NCBI GenBank assembly: GCA_003133205.1
Contig: PKWK01000407.1
Location: forward strand, 1-10,093
Origin: Granulicella sp.
GTDB taxonomy: Bacteria > Acidobacteriota > Terriglobia > Terriglobales > Acidobacteriaceae
DNA: 10,093 nucleotides
Direction: 5' to 3'
Positions within the stretch are counted from its first letter, which is position 1; the number at the start of each line of letters is the position of its first letter. The notes under the pieces are model-generated. The model ran no database searches. It was not told the DNA's origin and was given only the letters and a program-made list of their open reading frames with translations. The translations under genes were made by a program, and so were the position numbers. Shown here one piece after another: positions 1 through 7,399 of this stretch.

Positions 1-119
1 GACTGGAGCACACCATCGGTCAGGGCGCGGATCTCGCGTAAAGGATGATCCGCCGGAACACGCTGCTCCAACGTCAAATAGCTGAACATACTGTCCTGAA
101 CTCGCTCGTCTCCACGCAT
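1..119 (-). CDS. IS5/IS1182-type transposase, N-terminal part (runs off the left edge)
   Basis: The minus strand opens with ATG at 119-117 and reads 39 codons without a stop to the window edge. The product starts MRGDERVQDSMFSYLTLEQR and continues VPADHPLREIRALTDGVLQ. The pattern of a short basic/acidic start, a 'MFSYLTLEQR' strand and 'VPxDHPLRxIRxLxD' is the classic beginning of the DUF772 (transposase InsH N-terminal) domain found in IS5/IS1182-type DDE transposases. In the family this domain precedes a DDE_Tnp_1 catalytic domain that cuts and joins IS ends; that part lies outside the window, so whether the element is intact cannot be judged. The Shine-Dalgarno is weak. The IS end should lie between 120 and about 185, upstream of this start, close to the stop of the hypothetical gene at 169-582. 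Assignment to the DUF772 class is firm; the exact IS subgroup is not. Confidence 0.85.
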   Translation of the reverse strand, partial: MRGDERVQDSMFSYLTLEQRVPADHPLREIRALTDGVLQ

Positions 120-158
120 ACTCAATAGACGAACCAAACTCCAAATCAGCCGAAGACC

Positions 159-180
159 GGAACCAATTTCAACAAGTTCC
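159..180 (-). mobile_element. Probable terminal region of the IS carrying the left-edge transposase
   Basis: On the minus strand the sequence CTAG is followed by GGAACTTGTTGAAATTGG, and GGAAC (159-163) and GTTCC (176-180) form a short inverted repeat. The transposase start lies 40-60 nt further on, a normal leader length for an IS. CTAG resembles the YTAR targets used by IS5-group elements. The upstream hypothetical frame ends within this stretch, so its last residues may be encoded by the IS end. The other IS end lies outside the window, so terminal inverted repeats cannot be matched. The boundary is inferred. Confidence 0.35.
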
Positions 181-582
181 TAGAGCTTCCCGTCGGGCGT
201 TCGATAGGCCAGCTATCTTGAGCAAGCTGCGAAACTTCATCCCTAAGTTGTGATCGTTGTCTTCGCTGGTGCCGAGTCCCTCGTCAAATTGCAGAAGTGG
301 GATTTGTCGCTTGCCATTCATCTTTACATCGGTGATAACTGCACTCTTTTGGCTGACAAGCTTTAGCACATTGCGGTTGAGTAGCTCTTCAAGCCCCGCG
401 ACACTGAACATTTTGGTCAAATACGGCAACTCGCCGAGATTGGTGGAGTCCACGACGACCTCGTCGAAAAAGAGAAGCCGACTGAGCAGGAGTTCGCTGT
501 CTATGCCGACGACCTCGGGTCCTCGATTTGCAATGAAGACTGCTTTGGAGATTTTCCCGTAGATTGCTTTCCGTGCTCGCAT
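169..582 (-). CDS. Hypothetical protein, probably truncated at its 3' end by an IS
   Basis: I do not recognise a named family. The 137-aa product begins MRARKAIYGKISKAVFIANR and is rich in hydrophobic and acidic segments, such as SELLLSRLLFFDEVVVDS and GLEELLNRNVLKLV. The style recalls the N-terminal half of longer (about 300 aa) bacterial proteins of unknown function that start with a 'K-A-V-F' strand followed by 'LL..LL.FD.V'; that resemblance is from memory. No signal peptide or membrane helix is seen. The start at 582 (ATG) has AAGAAG about 7 nt upstream. A GTG at 600 that overlaps the glmS remnant's TGA stop is an alternative and would give 143 aa. The last four codons (LGTC) and the TGA fall where an IS end is suspected, so the native C-terminus is probably missing. 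GC content looks lower than in the neighbours. Confidence 0.5.
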   Translation of the reverse strand: MRARKAIYGKISKAVFIANRGPEVVGIDSELLLSRLLFFDEVVVDSTNLGELPYLTKMFSVAGLEELLNRNVLKLVSQKSAVITDVKMNGKRQIPLLQFDEGLGTSEDNDHNLGMKFRSLLKIAGLSNARREALGTC

Positions 583-596
583 GATGTTGCTTCTTG

Positions 597-941
<345 letters not shown>

Positions 942-1730
942 TCAGACGTGGGTTTGTTTGGTGCTGCCGGGGCGGGGGGCGCCGGCGTGGCGGCTGGAGG
1001 GGTGGTCGGAGTAGATGGCGCCGTCGCGGATGGTGACGATGCGGTGGGCGAATTCGGCGATGTCGGGCTCGTGGGTGACGACGACGATGGTGTTGCCCTG
1101 GGCGTGGAGTTCGTCGAAGAGGGCCATGATCTCGTCGCCGGTTTTGGAGTCGAGGTTTCCGGTGGGCTCGTCGGCGAGGATGATGGAGGGGTGGTTGACG
1201 AGGGCGCGGGCGATGGCGACGCGCTGGCGCTGGCCTCCGGAGAGTTCGTTGGGCTTGTGCATCATACGGGCACCGAGATTGACGCTTTCGAGGACCTCTT
1301 TGGCACGGGCGATGCGCTCGTCCGAGGGGGTGCCGTTGTAGATGAGGGGGAGTTCGACGTTGTGCAGGGCGGTGGCGCGGGCGAGCAGGTTGAAGGTCTG
1401 AAAGACGAAGCCGATTTCTTTGTTACGGATGCGGGCAAGTTCGTCGTCGTTGAGCGAGGAGACGTCGTGGCCGTTGAGCCAGTAGCGGCCGCGGGTGGGC
1501 GAGTCGAGGCATCCGATGAGGTTCATCAGGGTGGATTTACCGGAGCCGGAGGGACCCATGATGGCGACGTACTCGTTGTGGCGGACGCGCAGGTTCACGC
1601 CGCAGAGGGCGTTGACCTCCTGTTCGCCCATCTCGTAGGTCTTCCAGAGGTTGCTGGTGACGATGACCTCGCCCGGGTGAGGGGCGTCTGCGTCATTGAG
1701 GGTGGGTTCGGGGGCTGTTTCTAGCGGCAT
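942..1730 (-). CDS. ABC transporter ATP-binding protein, MacB/LolD type
   Basis: This 262-aa protein is the cytoplasmic ATPase of a type VII (MacB/LolD/FtsE-like) ABC system, which powers a mechanotransmission permease for export or lipoprotein release. Visible motifs are Walker [10 protein letters not shown] (59-67), Q-loop Q111 in FQTFNLL, signature LSGGQRQR (163-170), Walker B IILADEPT (183-190), D-loop GNLDS (191-195) and H-loop H220 in VVTHEPD. All catalytic residues are present. The first 22 residues and the last 20 ([10 protein letters not shown] onward) are variable tails. The start is ATG 1730-1728, with GGAG six bases upstream; the frame stays open to 1814, but that part translates a repeat. 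It follows the adaptor gene by 122 nt on the same strand. No permease follows: the next recognisable sequence is a hairpin block and a glmS remnant. Confidence 0.95.
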   Translation of the reverse strand: MPLETAPEPTLNDADAPHPGEVIVTSNLWKTYEMGEQEVNALCGVNLRVRHNEYVAIMGPSGSGKSTLMNLIGCLDSPTRGRYWLNGHDVSSLNDDELARIRNKEIGFVFQTFNLLARATALHNVELPLIYNGTPSDERIARAKEVLESVNLGARMMHKPNELSGGQRQRVAIARALVNHPSIILADEPTGNLDSKTGDEIMALFDELHAQGNTIVVVTHEPDIAEFAHRIVTIRDGAIYSDHPSSRHAGAPRPGSTKQTHV

Positions 1731-1800
1731 GTGGTGCTCCGGGCTTGCGGTGGTGCTGCTTCTAAGGATAGTACGAACAGCTATAGCAGGAACGAAATAC

Positions 1801-1844
1801 AGGGGTCCTTCCACTTCGGCTACGCTCAGTGTCAGGATGACGGC
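1801..1844. repeat. Single copy of the GGATGACGG-ending intergenic repeat
   Basis: Between the adaptor and ATPase genes is GGGTCCTTCCACTTCGG, with GTCAGGATGACGGCG at its far end. It matches both ends of unit 3 of the block at 849-906 (GGATCCTTCGACT and CTCAGGATGACGGCA), in the same orientation, but the inner stem differs (CTTCGGCTACGCTCAGTG). It occupies part of the 122-nt spacer inside an otherwise co-directional gene pair. It could act as a processing or attenuation hairpin between the two cistrons, but that is inference. Confidence 0.65.
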
Positions 1845-1852
1845 GTAAAACT

Positions 1853-3268
1853 CTAGGACGTTGTATCCGTCGTGACGGGTGTGGAGTTGTCGCGCTTTAC
1901 GAGAGTTCCGCTCTTGAGGGCGCGAAGGATCTGGTAGCGGCCGACGACGATCTCGTCGCCCTGGTGGAGGCCGGAGAGCACCTCGATGTCGGTGGCTCCG
2001 GTGACTCCAGTGGTGACGGGAACGAAGTTAGCGCGGAGTTTTCCTTTGACGGTGGTGAGGATGTAGACGCCCTGCGCGAGTTCGGGCTTGACGGTTGGGC
2101 CTGAGTTGGCGGCTGCCGAGACGGGTGTTCCGGAGGGCTTGCCCTGGTGTTCGGCGAGGGTCTTTTCGAGTGCGGGGTCGCGCTGCACCAGGGCCTGAAT
2201 CGGGATGGTGAGCGCATTGGGTTTGTCCGCCACGGTGATCTTGGCGGTGGTCGAGAGGCCGGGGCGAAGTTCATCGAGGTGATTGTCCGGTGTCTGGTCG
2301 AGGGTGACTACGACCTTGAAGTCCTTGGCCTCTTCGGTGCCGGTGGTGGACTGCGAGGTGGCGATGCCGGTGGTGCGGAGCAGGGCCTGGTCGCCGACCT
2401 CGGTGACGTGACCCTTGAAGGTTCGGCCGGGCAGGGCGTCGACGGTGACGTCCGCGGTCTGGCCGAGGCGAATGTTGACGATGTCGGTTTCGTCGACCTT
2501 GACCTCCGCGGTGATGACGGACATGTCGGCGAGGGTCATGAGGGTGGATCCCTCAGAGTTCTGGATGCCGACGACGACGGTTTCGCCTTCGCGTACGGGG
2601 ACGTTGGTGACTAGGCCGTCGAAGGGTGCGCGGCTGATGGTCTTGTCGAGGGCGTCGAAGTTGGCGCGCTGGCTGGCCATGGCCTGGTTGAGGTGGCTGC
2701 GCTGCGAGTCGGTCTGCGCTTTGGCCTGGGCGAGGGCGGCGAGACGCTGGTCAAGCGTGGCTGCGGAGACGTCGTAGGCGGACTTTTTCGCGTCGAAGTC
2801 CTGCTTGGCGATGAGCTGGTCTTTGTAGAGGGCCTGGGCGCGGTCGAAGTCGAACCTCTTCTGCTCCAGGTCCGCTTTGGCCTGCGCGATGTTGGCCTGG
2901 GCGGTGTTCTCGGCGGCGAGGTAAGAGGTGATATCGGTCTTCGAGGAGGCGATGGTGGCCTGCTGTGCGTCGACGGTGGCTTCAGGCTGAACGCTTTCGA
3001 CTTTGGCGAGGGTGGCGCCCTTCTTAACGTGGTCGCCCTCCTTGACGTAAAGGTGGGTGATGCGGCCGAAGGAGGTGGCGCCGACGTTAACGTAGGTTTT
3101 CGGCTTGATCTGGCCTGTGCCGCTGACCGTAGAGACGAGGTCCTGGCGCAGGACCTTTCCAGTGGCAACCTTGGTGATACCGGCCTGGGCGTGGAGGATG
3201 GTAAGTGCAGTGATGCCCGCCAAGGCAAGGACTATGACGACGATGATGACGATCTTCTTCGTGCTCAT
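1853..3268 (-). CDS. Periplasmic adaptor (HlyD/MacA-like membrane fusion protein)
   Basis: This 471-aa protein bridges an inner-membrane ABC (or RND) pump to an outer-membrane channel. It starts [20 protein letters not shown], a single N-terminal membrane anchor (about residues 5-27). The two halves of the lipoyl/biotinyl-like hairpin domain are visible: [20 protein letters not shown] (68-87) and [23 protein letters not shown] (210-234). A long alpha-helical coiled coil rich in Q, A, K and D separates them (about 98-208). The beta-barrel and membrane-proximal domains follow ([13 protein letters not shown] onward, about 251-345, then [11 protein letters not shown]). A Ser/Pro/Gly-rich insert near 370-400 is somewhat unusual. 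The tail ends in a Thr-rich stretch. The start has AAGAAAG a few bases upstream. The ATPase gene downstream makes a MacA-MacB-type pair the best reading; a classical RND partner is less likely. Confidence 0.92.
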   Translation of the reverse strand: MSTKKIVIIVVIVLALAGITALTILHAQAGITKVATGKVLRQDLVSTVSGTGQIKPKTYVNVGATSFGRITHLYVKEGDHVKKGATLAKVESVQPEATVDAQQATIASSKTDITSYLAAENTAQANIAQAKADLEQKRFDFDRAQALYKDQLIAKQDFDAKKSAYDVSAATLDQRLAALAQAKAQTDSQRSHLNQAMASQRANFDALDKTISRAPFDGLVTNVPVREGETVVVGIQNSEGSTLMTLADMSVITAEVKVDETDIVNIRLGQTADVTVDALPGRTFKGHVTEVGDQALLRTTGIATSQSTTGTEEAKDFKVVVTLDQTPDNHLDELRPGLSTTAKITVADKPNALTIPIQALVQRDPALEKTLAEHQGKPSGTPVSAAANSGPTVKPELAQGVYILTTVKGKLRANFVPVTTGVTGATDIEVLSGLHQGDEIVVGRYQILRALKSGTLVKRDNSTPVTTDTTS

Positions 3269-3279
3269 TTAGTCTTTCT

Positions 3280-3516
3280 TCAGGCCTGTTTTGCCTTCAC
3301 GATCGCTGCCTGGGATGCGGTGCCGATGGCATAGATGTCCGAGGTAAGATACGCGAGGAATGGGGCGTGGGTTCCGTTGCATTTTTCGACCAGGATGAGA
3401 TACCGCCGGTCGCTTCCGGCGGTTGTCCGCGAATGAGTTATCTTGCAGTTGATGATATCAGGGCCGGGAGGGTGGACGGCTTGTAACGCAGGGGGTGGCG
3501 CACTACAATGGAGCAT
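3280..3516 (-). CDS. Possible small ORF upstream of the adaptor (hypothetical, 78 aa)
   Basis: ATG 3516-3514 is preceded by GAGG in a purine-rich run, 9 nt before the start, and the frame stops at 3282-3280, only 11 nt before the adaptor's ATG. The product begins MLHCSAPPPALQAVHPPG and ends with a protein-like stretch, RRYLILVEKCNGTHAPFLAY through AIGTASQAAIVKAKQA. I recognise no domain; two or three cysteines and no membrane helix are seen. Good ribosome-binding sequence, tight spacing and amino-acid composition argue for a real first cistron of the export operon. Against it, its 5' end overlaps a plus-strand promoter-like sequence (3481-3509) and it has no known family. It could be only the adaptor's leader. 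Confidence 0.42.
   Translation of the reverse strand: MLHCSAPPPALQAVHPPGPDIINCKITHSRTTAGSDRRYLILVEKCNGTHAPFLAYLTSDIYAIGTASQAAIVKAKQA
3402..3423. other. Perfect 8-bp hairpin inside the adaptor leader / small ORF
   Basis: ACCGCCGG (3402-3409) and CCGGCGGT (3416-3423) pair perfectly around a 6-nt loop (tcgctt). No T-run follows on either strand, so it is not a standard intrinsic terminator. If the small ORF at 3280-3516 is translated, this encodes its TAGSDRR segment. If not, it would be a stable stem in the adaptor mRNA leader, about 135 nt before the start. Confidence 0.5.
3481..3509 (+). promoter_or_regulatory. Sigma70-like promoter for the GWxTD gene
   Basis: TTGTAA (3481-3486, 4 of 6 to the -35 consensus) and TACAAT (3504-3509, 5 of 6 to the -10 consensus) are separated by the optimal 17 nt. 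Transcription would start near 3516, giving a leader of about 105 nt before the ATG at 3621. This supports the internal start of the GWxTD gene rather than one at 3495 or before. The site lies in the divergent interval between the export operon and the GWxTD gene. A sequence match only; no experimental support. Confidence 0.5.
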
Positions 3517-3620
3517 GGATTTCCCCCTCTGCGTCGGGTCGATGCGGAGGCAGGAAGATTGACCAGCGCATGGAGATAAATCCTGCGTTAGAAGCTTTTG
3601 AAGCAGAGGTATCACAGGCG

Positions 3621-5348
3621 ATGAGATTACCGGGCCGGCTGATTCTGGTCGCACTATTGTTTCCGATGTTGGCGGGGTGGGGCCCCGTGCGGGGGCAGGG
3701 AGCGACGCCTCCCGATGGTGTAACCCAGACACCACCAGCGGTGGAGAAGCCGAACCCACTGAAGCGCCGATTGAGCGACAAGGAAAGGTTCCAGCAGCAG
3801 AAGGACCTGAAGGCCGAGTTGCACGGCGTCTACAAGACCTGGCTGGAGCAGGATGTGCGGTGGCTGATCACCGACACCGAGGCACAGGCGTTCAAGCACC
3901 TGTCGAACGATGAGGAGCGGGACTCGTTCATCGAGAACTTCTGGCAGCGGCGCAATCCGAACCCGGACTCTCCGGACAATGAGTTTCGTGACGAGGTATA
4001 CGCCCGGATCGCCTATGCGAACGACCATTTCGCGGCGGGCAAGCCGGGATGGATGACCGACCGCGGCCACATCTATATTGCGTATGGCAAGCCGGACGAC
4101 ATTGACTCGCACCCGAGTGGCGGCGAGTATCAGCGTCCGATGGAGGAGGGTGGCGGCAGCACGGCGACCTTCCCGTTCGAGGTTTGGCATTACCGGTATA
4201 TCGAAGGCATCGGGGACAATATCGACCTCGAGTTTGTCGACACCTGCCAGTGCGGCGACTATCACTACACCATCGATCGGTCGGAGAAGGACGCCCTGAA
4301 GCACGTTCCGAACGCCGGGTTGACCCAGTCGGAAGAGAACGGACAGTCCGAAAAGAAGGACCGGTTCTCGGGTGGGGGTCTGGAAGAGCTTGGGGCTGGG
4401 CCGATGAACCAGCAGAATCAAAACAAGCAGTTCGACCGGATCGACCTGATGGCCAAGATCATGGCGCCGCCGCCGATCAAGTTCCAGGATCTGATGCAGT
4501 TCATGGCGAGTTCCAAGATTCTGACTGGGCCGGTCTTCCTGTTCGACGTGCAAACTGATTACGCGAAGGTGACCAACGACACGGTGATCGTGCCGGTGAC
4601 GGTTCAGATCAAGAATTCTGACATTACGTTCAATACCAAGGACGGGGTGTCGGTGGGCAAGGTGGAGATTCAAGGGCGCGTCTCCAACATGACGCACAAG
4701 ATTGTGCAGACCTTCGGGGACACTCTTGGGGTTGACACGCCGAGCGAACTGCTTCCGAGCAAACAGAAGGCCGCTTCGGTGTATTGGTATTCGCTGGCGT
4801 TGCGTCCGGGGCTGTATAAAGTCGACATCGTCACCAAAGATGTCAACAATCCGGACCATATTGGACGATGGACTCGCAGCGTTAACGTGCCGAAGTATGA
4901 TGACGATACGCTTGGGCATTCGTCTTTGATATTGGCGGACGAGATGTACCGTGTCCCTTCCAAGGAGATCGGATCGGGGAGTTTCGTCATTGGGGATACG
5001 CATGTCCGGCCGCGAGTTTCTACGGGAGGGCCTGGGACGCCTCCCAAGTTCAGCCGCTTGCAGAGCCTGAGTTTCTGGATGCAGGTGTATAACCTGGGGA
5101 TCGACAGCAAGAGCAAGCAAAACGATGCGACAATTCAGTATCAGATTGTGAACCTGGCGACGAACAAAGCGGTGTTGGATACCCAGGAGCCGTCGACGAA
5201 GGTAAGCCCCAATGCCGAGCAGTTGACTTTGGAGAAGAGTCTGCCCCTGGCGAGTTTGCAGATCGGGCAGTATCAGTTGAGCATTAAGGTGAACGACCAC
5301 GTAAACAATCAGCAGACGGTGGAGTCCGCGAAGTTTACCGTCTACTGA
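3621..5348 (+). CDS. Secreted GWxTD-domain protein
   Basis: This 575-aa protein has a signal peptide: MRLPGR, then the hydrophobic core LILVALLFPMLAG, with cleavage likely near residue 27. A Pro-rich linker follows (28-48). The GWxTD domain lies at about 70-220: WLITDTEAQAFKHLSNDEER (81-100), ENFWQRRNPNPDSPDNEFRD, the signature GWMTDRGHIYIAYGKPDD (143-160), and EVWHYRYIEG with a conserved-looking CQCGDYHY (209-216). This domain is widespread in Acidobacteriota and Bacteroidota, and no biochemical function is known to me. The remaining 350 residues look all-beta (repeated 'V.V.V.I' strands such as VIVPVTVQIKNSDITF), suggesting a periplasmic or surface protein. The start at 3621 has GAGGT 10 nt upstream and leaves the signal peptide at the N-terminus; in-frame starts at 3570 and 3495 would bury it. 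An outer-membrane protein gene follows 203 nt downstream on the same strand. Confidence 0.92.
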   Translation: MRLPGRLILVALLFPMLAGWGPVRGQGATPPDGVTQTPPAVEKPNPLKRRLSDKERFQQQKDLKAELHGVYKTWLEQDVRWLITDTEAQAFKHLSNDEERDSFIENFWQRRNPNPDSPDNEFRDEVYARIAYANDHFAAGKPGWMTDRGHIYIAYGKPDDIDSHPSGGEYQRPMEEGGGSTATFPFEVWHYRYIEGIGDNIDLEFVDTCQCGDYHYTIDRSEKDALKHVPNAGLTQSEENGQSEKKDRFSGGGLEELGAGPMNQQNQNKQFDRIDLMAKIMAPPPIKFQDLMQFMASSKILTGPVFLFDVQTDYAKVTNDTVIVPVTVQIKNSDITFNTKDGVSVGKVEIQGRVSNMTHKIVQTFGDTLGVDTPSELLPSKQKAASVYWYSLALRPGLYKVDIVTKDVNNPDHIGRWTRSVNVPKYDDDTLGHSSLILADEMYRVPSKEIGSGSFVIGDTHVRPRVSTGGPGTPPKFSRLQSLSFWMQVYNLGIDSKSKQNDATIQYQIVNLATNKAVLDTQEPSTKVSPNAEQLTLEKSLPLASLQIGQYQLSIKVNDHVNNQQTVESAKFTVY

Positions 5349-5551
5349 TTGCCAGGTTTGAGTGCAGTGAGGTCGAAGCGCGGCAGGCAACAGCGCTCGG
5401 CCGGTAGTAAAGTAATTTGAGGGCGGATGCGCAGGTTTCAGGCGACACGATTACGTGGATTGGATTGCGATGATCGATTGCCGGCGCAGGACGTCTTGAC
5501 GGGCCTTCCTTTTTCGGCGCGTCCTTTGAGGATAAGGCCATCGACGCACAG

Positions 5552-7300
5552 GTGGTGCTGACTGTGCAACGTTACTTGACACGATTCGGTAAGGAACTCG
5601 GGGTTGGCGCACTGATGCTCTCGCTGGCGTCCGGGATGGGCTACGCGGCTTCGACGGCGGCGGCCGTGTCGGGCGTGGTGCGCGATACGCAGGGTGTAGC
5701 GCAGATGGGCGCGATGGTGCAGGTACTGGCTGTCGGCTCGTTCAGCGTGGCTACCGCGTTCACGGATATGCAAGGCCGGTACCGGATTGCCAACCTGGTT
5801 CCGGGCAAATACCAGGTGCGGGCGACCGCGACTTTATTCATGCCTGCGACGCGGCGCAATCTACAGCTTTCGACCGGGATGCGGGCCACGGTAAACCTGA
5901 CGCTGAATATGCTGGCGGACCCGACAGCGTGGTTACCTGCGGAGCGGCGGAAGCCGGATGAGCCTGGCGACGACTGGACCTGGACGCTGCGGTCTGCAGC
6001 AAACCGGCCAATCCTGCGACTGCTGGACGACGGCGAGGTCGTGATGGTGTCGTCGGCGGCGAGGGATGGTTCACGAAGAGTTCCGATGGGGGCGCATGCT
6101 GCCGTTGTGAGCGGCGATGGCGGTTTTGGCGGCGGCGGTATTCAAAACGTGATTGCGCTGGACCGGGTGACGCGCGAGGGTTCGGATGTGGTGCTGCGCG
6201 CGGATGTTGCAGCGCAGCGGCCTGGAATTGGAGTCGCCCCGGCGACGGAAGTGGATGCAGGATATGCGTGCGCCATGGGGTTGGCGGGCGACTCGCGGAT
6301 GGTGGTGAGTTACGCGTCGCATCCTGAGATGATGAGTGCGGGCGGTTCGGCCGGCTTGCAATTGATGCGGGTTGCGAGCGCGGAGAGGATGCATCTGAGC
6401 GACTCCATCGACGTGGAAGCTGGAGCCACGGTGTATGCGATTCATACGACCGGAGACACGCTTACGACGCAGCCGTTTTTGCGGGTGACGGTGCATCCGG
6501 GCGAGGTGTGGGCCATCCGGTACAGGCTGGCTACGTCACGCAATGTGCAAAGTTACGAGGGGCTGGACTCCATCGCGACGGATATTCCAGTGACAGCCGT
6601 GAACCGCGGACGGTCATGGGTTGAAAGCGGTAGCCATCAGGAGATCGCGTTGACAAGGAAGGTCGGACGCGGTCAGGTTGAGGCGGCGATTTACCGGGAT
6701 ACGGTTGACCATGCGGCGATTGCAGGGACCGGAACGATGAACACAGCGGACCTGGTGGCGGGTGGCGGTTCCGGTGGGGTCATGATGGACACGGCGACGG
6801 GGAGCTTCCGGTTTTTGGGCGCGGGGTACAGCTCCACCGGGATGAGCCTTATGGTGTCGGAGCCGTTGAATTCGGGGTTGTGGGCTGCACTCGAGTATGC
6901 AAGCGGTGCGGCGCTCTCGACGCGGAATTCGATGGCGGAGCGGCTGCCCGAGGTGTCGGCGGCCATGCATCCGGAGATAGCGGGGGCAGAGACGGCTGCG
7001 CTGAAGGGGCGGGTGCTGCGCACGGGGACCAAGGTGAGCGCGTCGTACCGGTGGCAGCCTCGGCATCTGGTGACAGCGGTGAATCCTTACGAGTCCTTCA
7101 GCAACCAGGCGTACCTCAGCTTCTATCTGCGCCAGTCGATACGCCTGGGTGACAGATTGCCTCCGGGGCTTGAGGCCACGGTCGACGTGACGAACTTGCT
7201 GGCGGAGGGGTATCAGCCCTTCCTGTCGTCGGATGGACATACGCTTTTCCTGGCGCAGTCTCCGCGGGCTATTCAGGGTGGATTGTCGTTTACGTTCTAG
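5552..7300 (+). CDS. Outer-membrane carboxypeptidase-regulatory-like domain protein (TonB-receptor-like C-terminus)
   Basis: This 582-aa protein starts at GTG 5552, the first start codon after an in-frame TGA at 5471; GTG 5555 or 5564 are possible too. A signal peptide spans about 1-33 (VGALMLSLASGMGYAAS). Residues 38-120 are a CarboxypepD_reg beta-sandwich: VSGVVRDTQGVAQMGAMVQV, then TDMQGRYRIANLVPGKYQVR. A middle region follows with WLPAERRKP and DDWTWTLR. The rest is rich in alternating hydrophobic strands and Gly. The end, EATVDVTNLLAEGYQPFLSS through AIQGGLSFTF, closely resembles the last strands of Oar/TonB-dependent receptors and ends in the C-terminal phenylalanine typical of BAM substrates. 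The length is about half of a usual Oar-like receptor and no plug domain is obvious, so it may be a small barrel rather than a true transporter. No T-box or TonB box was seen. It lies 203 nt behind the GWxTD gene, on the same strand. Confidence 0.88.
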   Translation: MVLTVQRYLTRFGKELGVGALMLSLASGMGYAASTAAAVSGVVRDTQGVAQMGAMVQVLAVGSFSVATAFTDMQGRYRIANLVPGKYQVRATATLFMPATRRNLQLSTGMRATVNLTLNMLADPTAWLPAERRKPDEPGDDWTWTLRSAANRPILRLLDDGEVVMVSSAARDGSRRVPMGAHAAVVSGDGGFGGGGIQNVIALDRVTREGSDVVLRADVAAQRPGIGVAPATEVDAGYACAMGLAGDSRMVVSYASHPEMMSAGGSAGLQLMRVASAERMHLSDSIDVEAGATVYAIHTTGDTLTTQPFLRVTVHPGEVWAIRYRLATSRNVQSYEGLDSIATDIPVTAVNRGRSWVESGSHQEIALTRKVGRGQVEAAIYRDTVDHAAIAGTGTMNTADLVAGGGSGGVMMDTATGSFRFLGAGYSSTGMSLMVSEPLNSGLWAALEYASGAALSTRNSMAERLPEVSAAMHPEIAGAETAALKGRVLRTGTKVSASYRWQPRHLVTAVNPYESFSNQAYLSFYLRQSIRLGDRLPPGLEATVDVTNLLAEGYQPFLSSDGHTLFLAQSPRAIQGGLSFTF

Positions 7301-7318
7301 ACTGGTAAGAAACCTAAC

Positions 7319-7384
7319 ACCGATTTATACCGATGGGACCGATCAGAGCTAAAGCTTTGACCGCGGATTTGTGCGGATTCGCGG
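7319..7384. repeat. Short direct repeats and weak dyad between convergent genes
   Basis: The 99-nt spacer between the convergent outer-membrane protein and DUF4139 genes holds three ACCGAT copies at 7319, 7329 and 7338 (10 and 9 nt apart). They are followed by CCGCG (7361-7365) and CGCGG (7380-7384), a 5-bp dyad with a 14-nt loop. No T-run makes it a clear terminator. The layout resembles short species-specific intergenic repeats, but nothing here identifies a family. Confidence 0.35.
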
Positions 7385-7399
7385 CGTTGTTCCGGTGCG

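Noticed and set aside
1731..1814. N-terminal extension of the ATPase to a start at 1814
   Set aside because: The extra 28 residues translate spacer and the repeat at 1801-1844, while ATG 1730 has a well-placed GGAG.
3495..3620. N-terminal extension of the GWxTD protein to 3495 or 3570
   Set aside because: It would bury the signal peptide, and a start at 3495 would lie upstream of the predicted transcription start.
3654..5390. Long minus-strand open frame (578 codons) opposite the GWxTD gene
   Set aside because: The composition (Arg, Leu, His, Val rich) is that of an antisense shadow, and the plus strand has a signal peptide, a ribosome-binding site and the GWxTD motif.
5488..5525. AGGACG/CGTCCT inverted repeat upstream of the outer-membrane protein gene as terminator or operator
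   Set aside because: Only 6 bp with a 26-nt loop, no T-run after it, within what chance allows.
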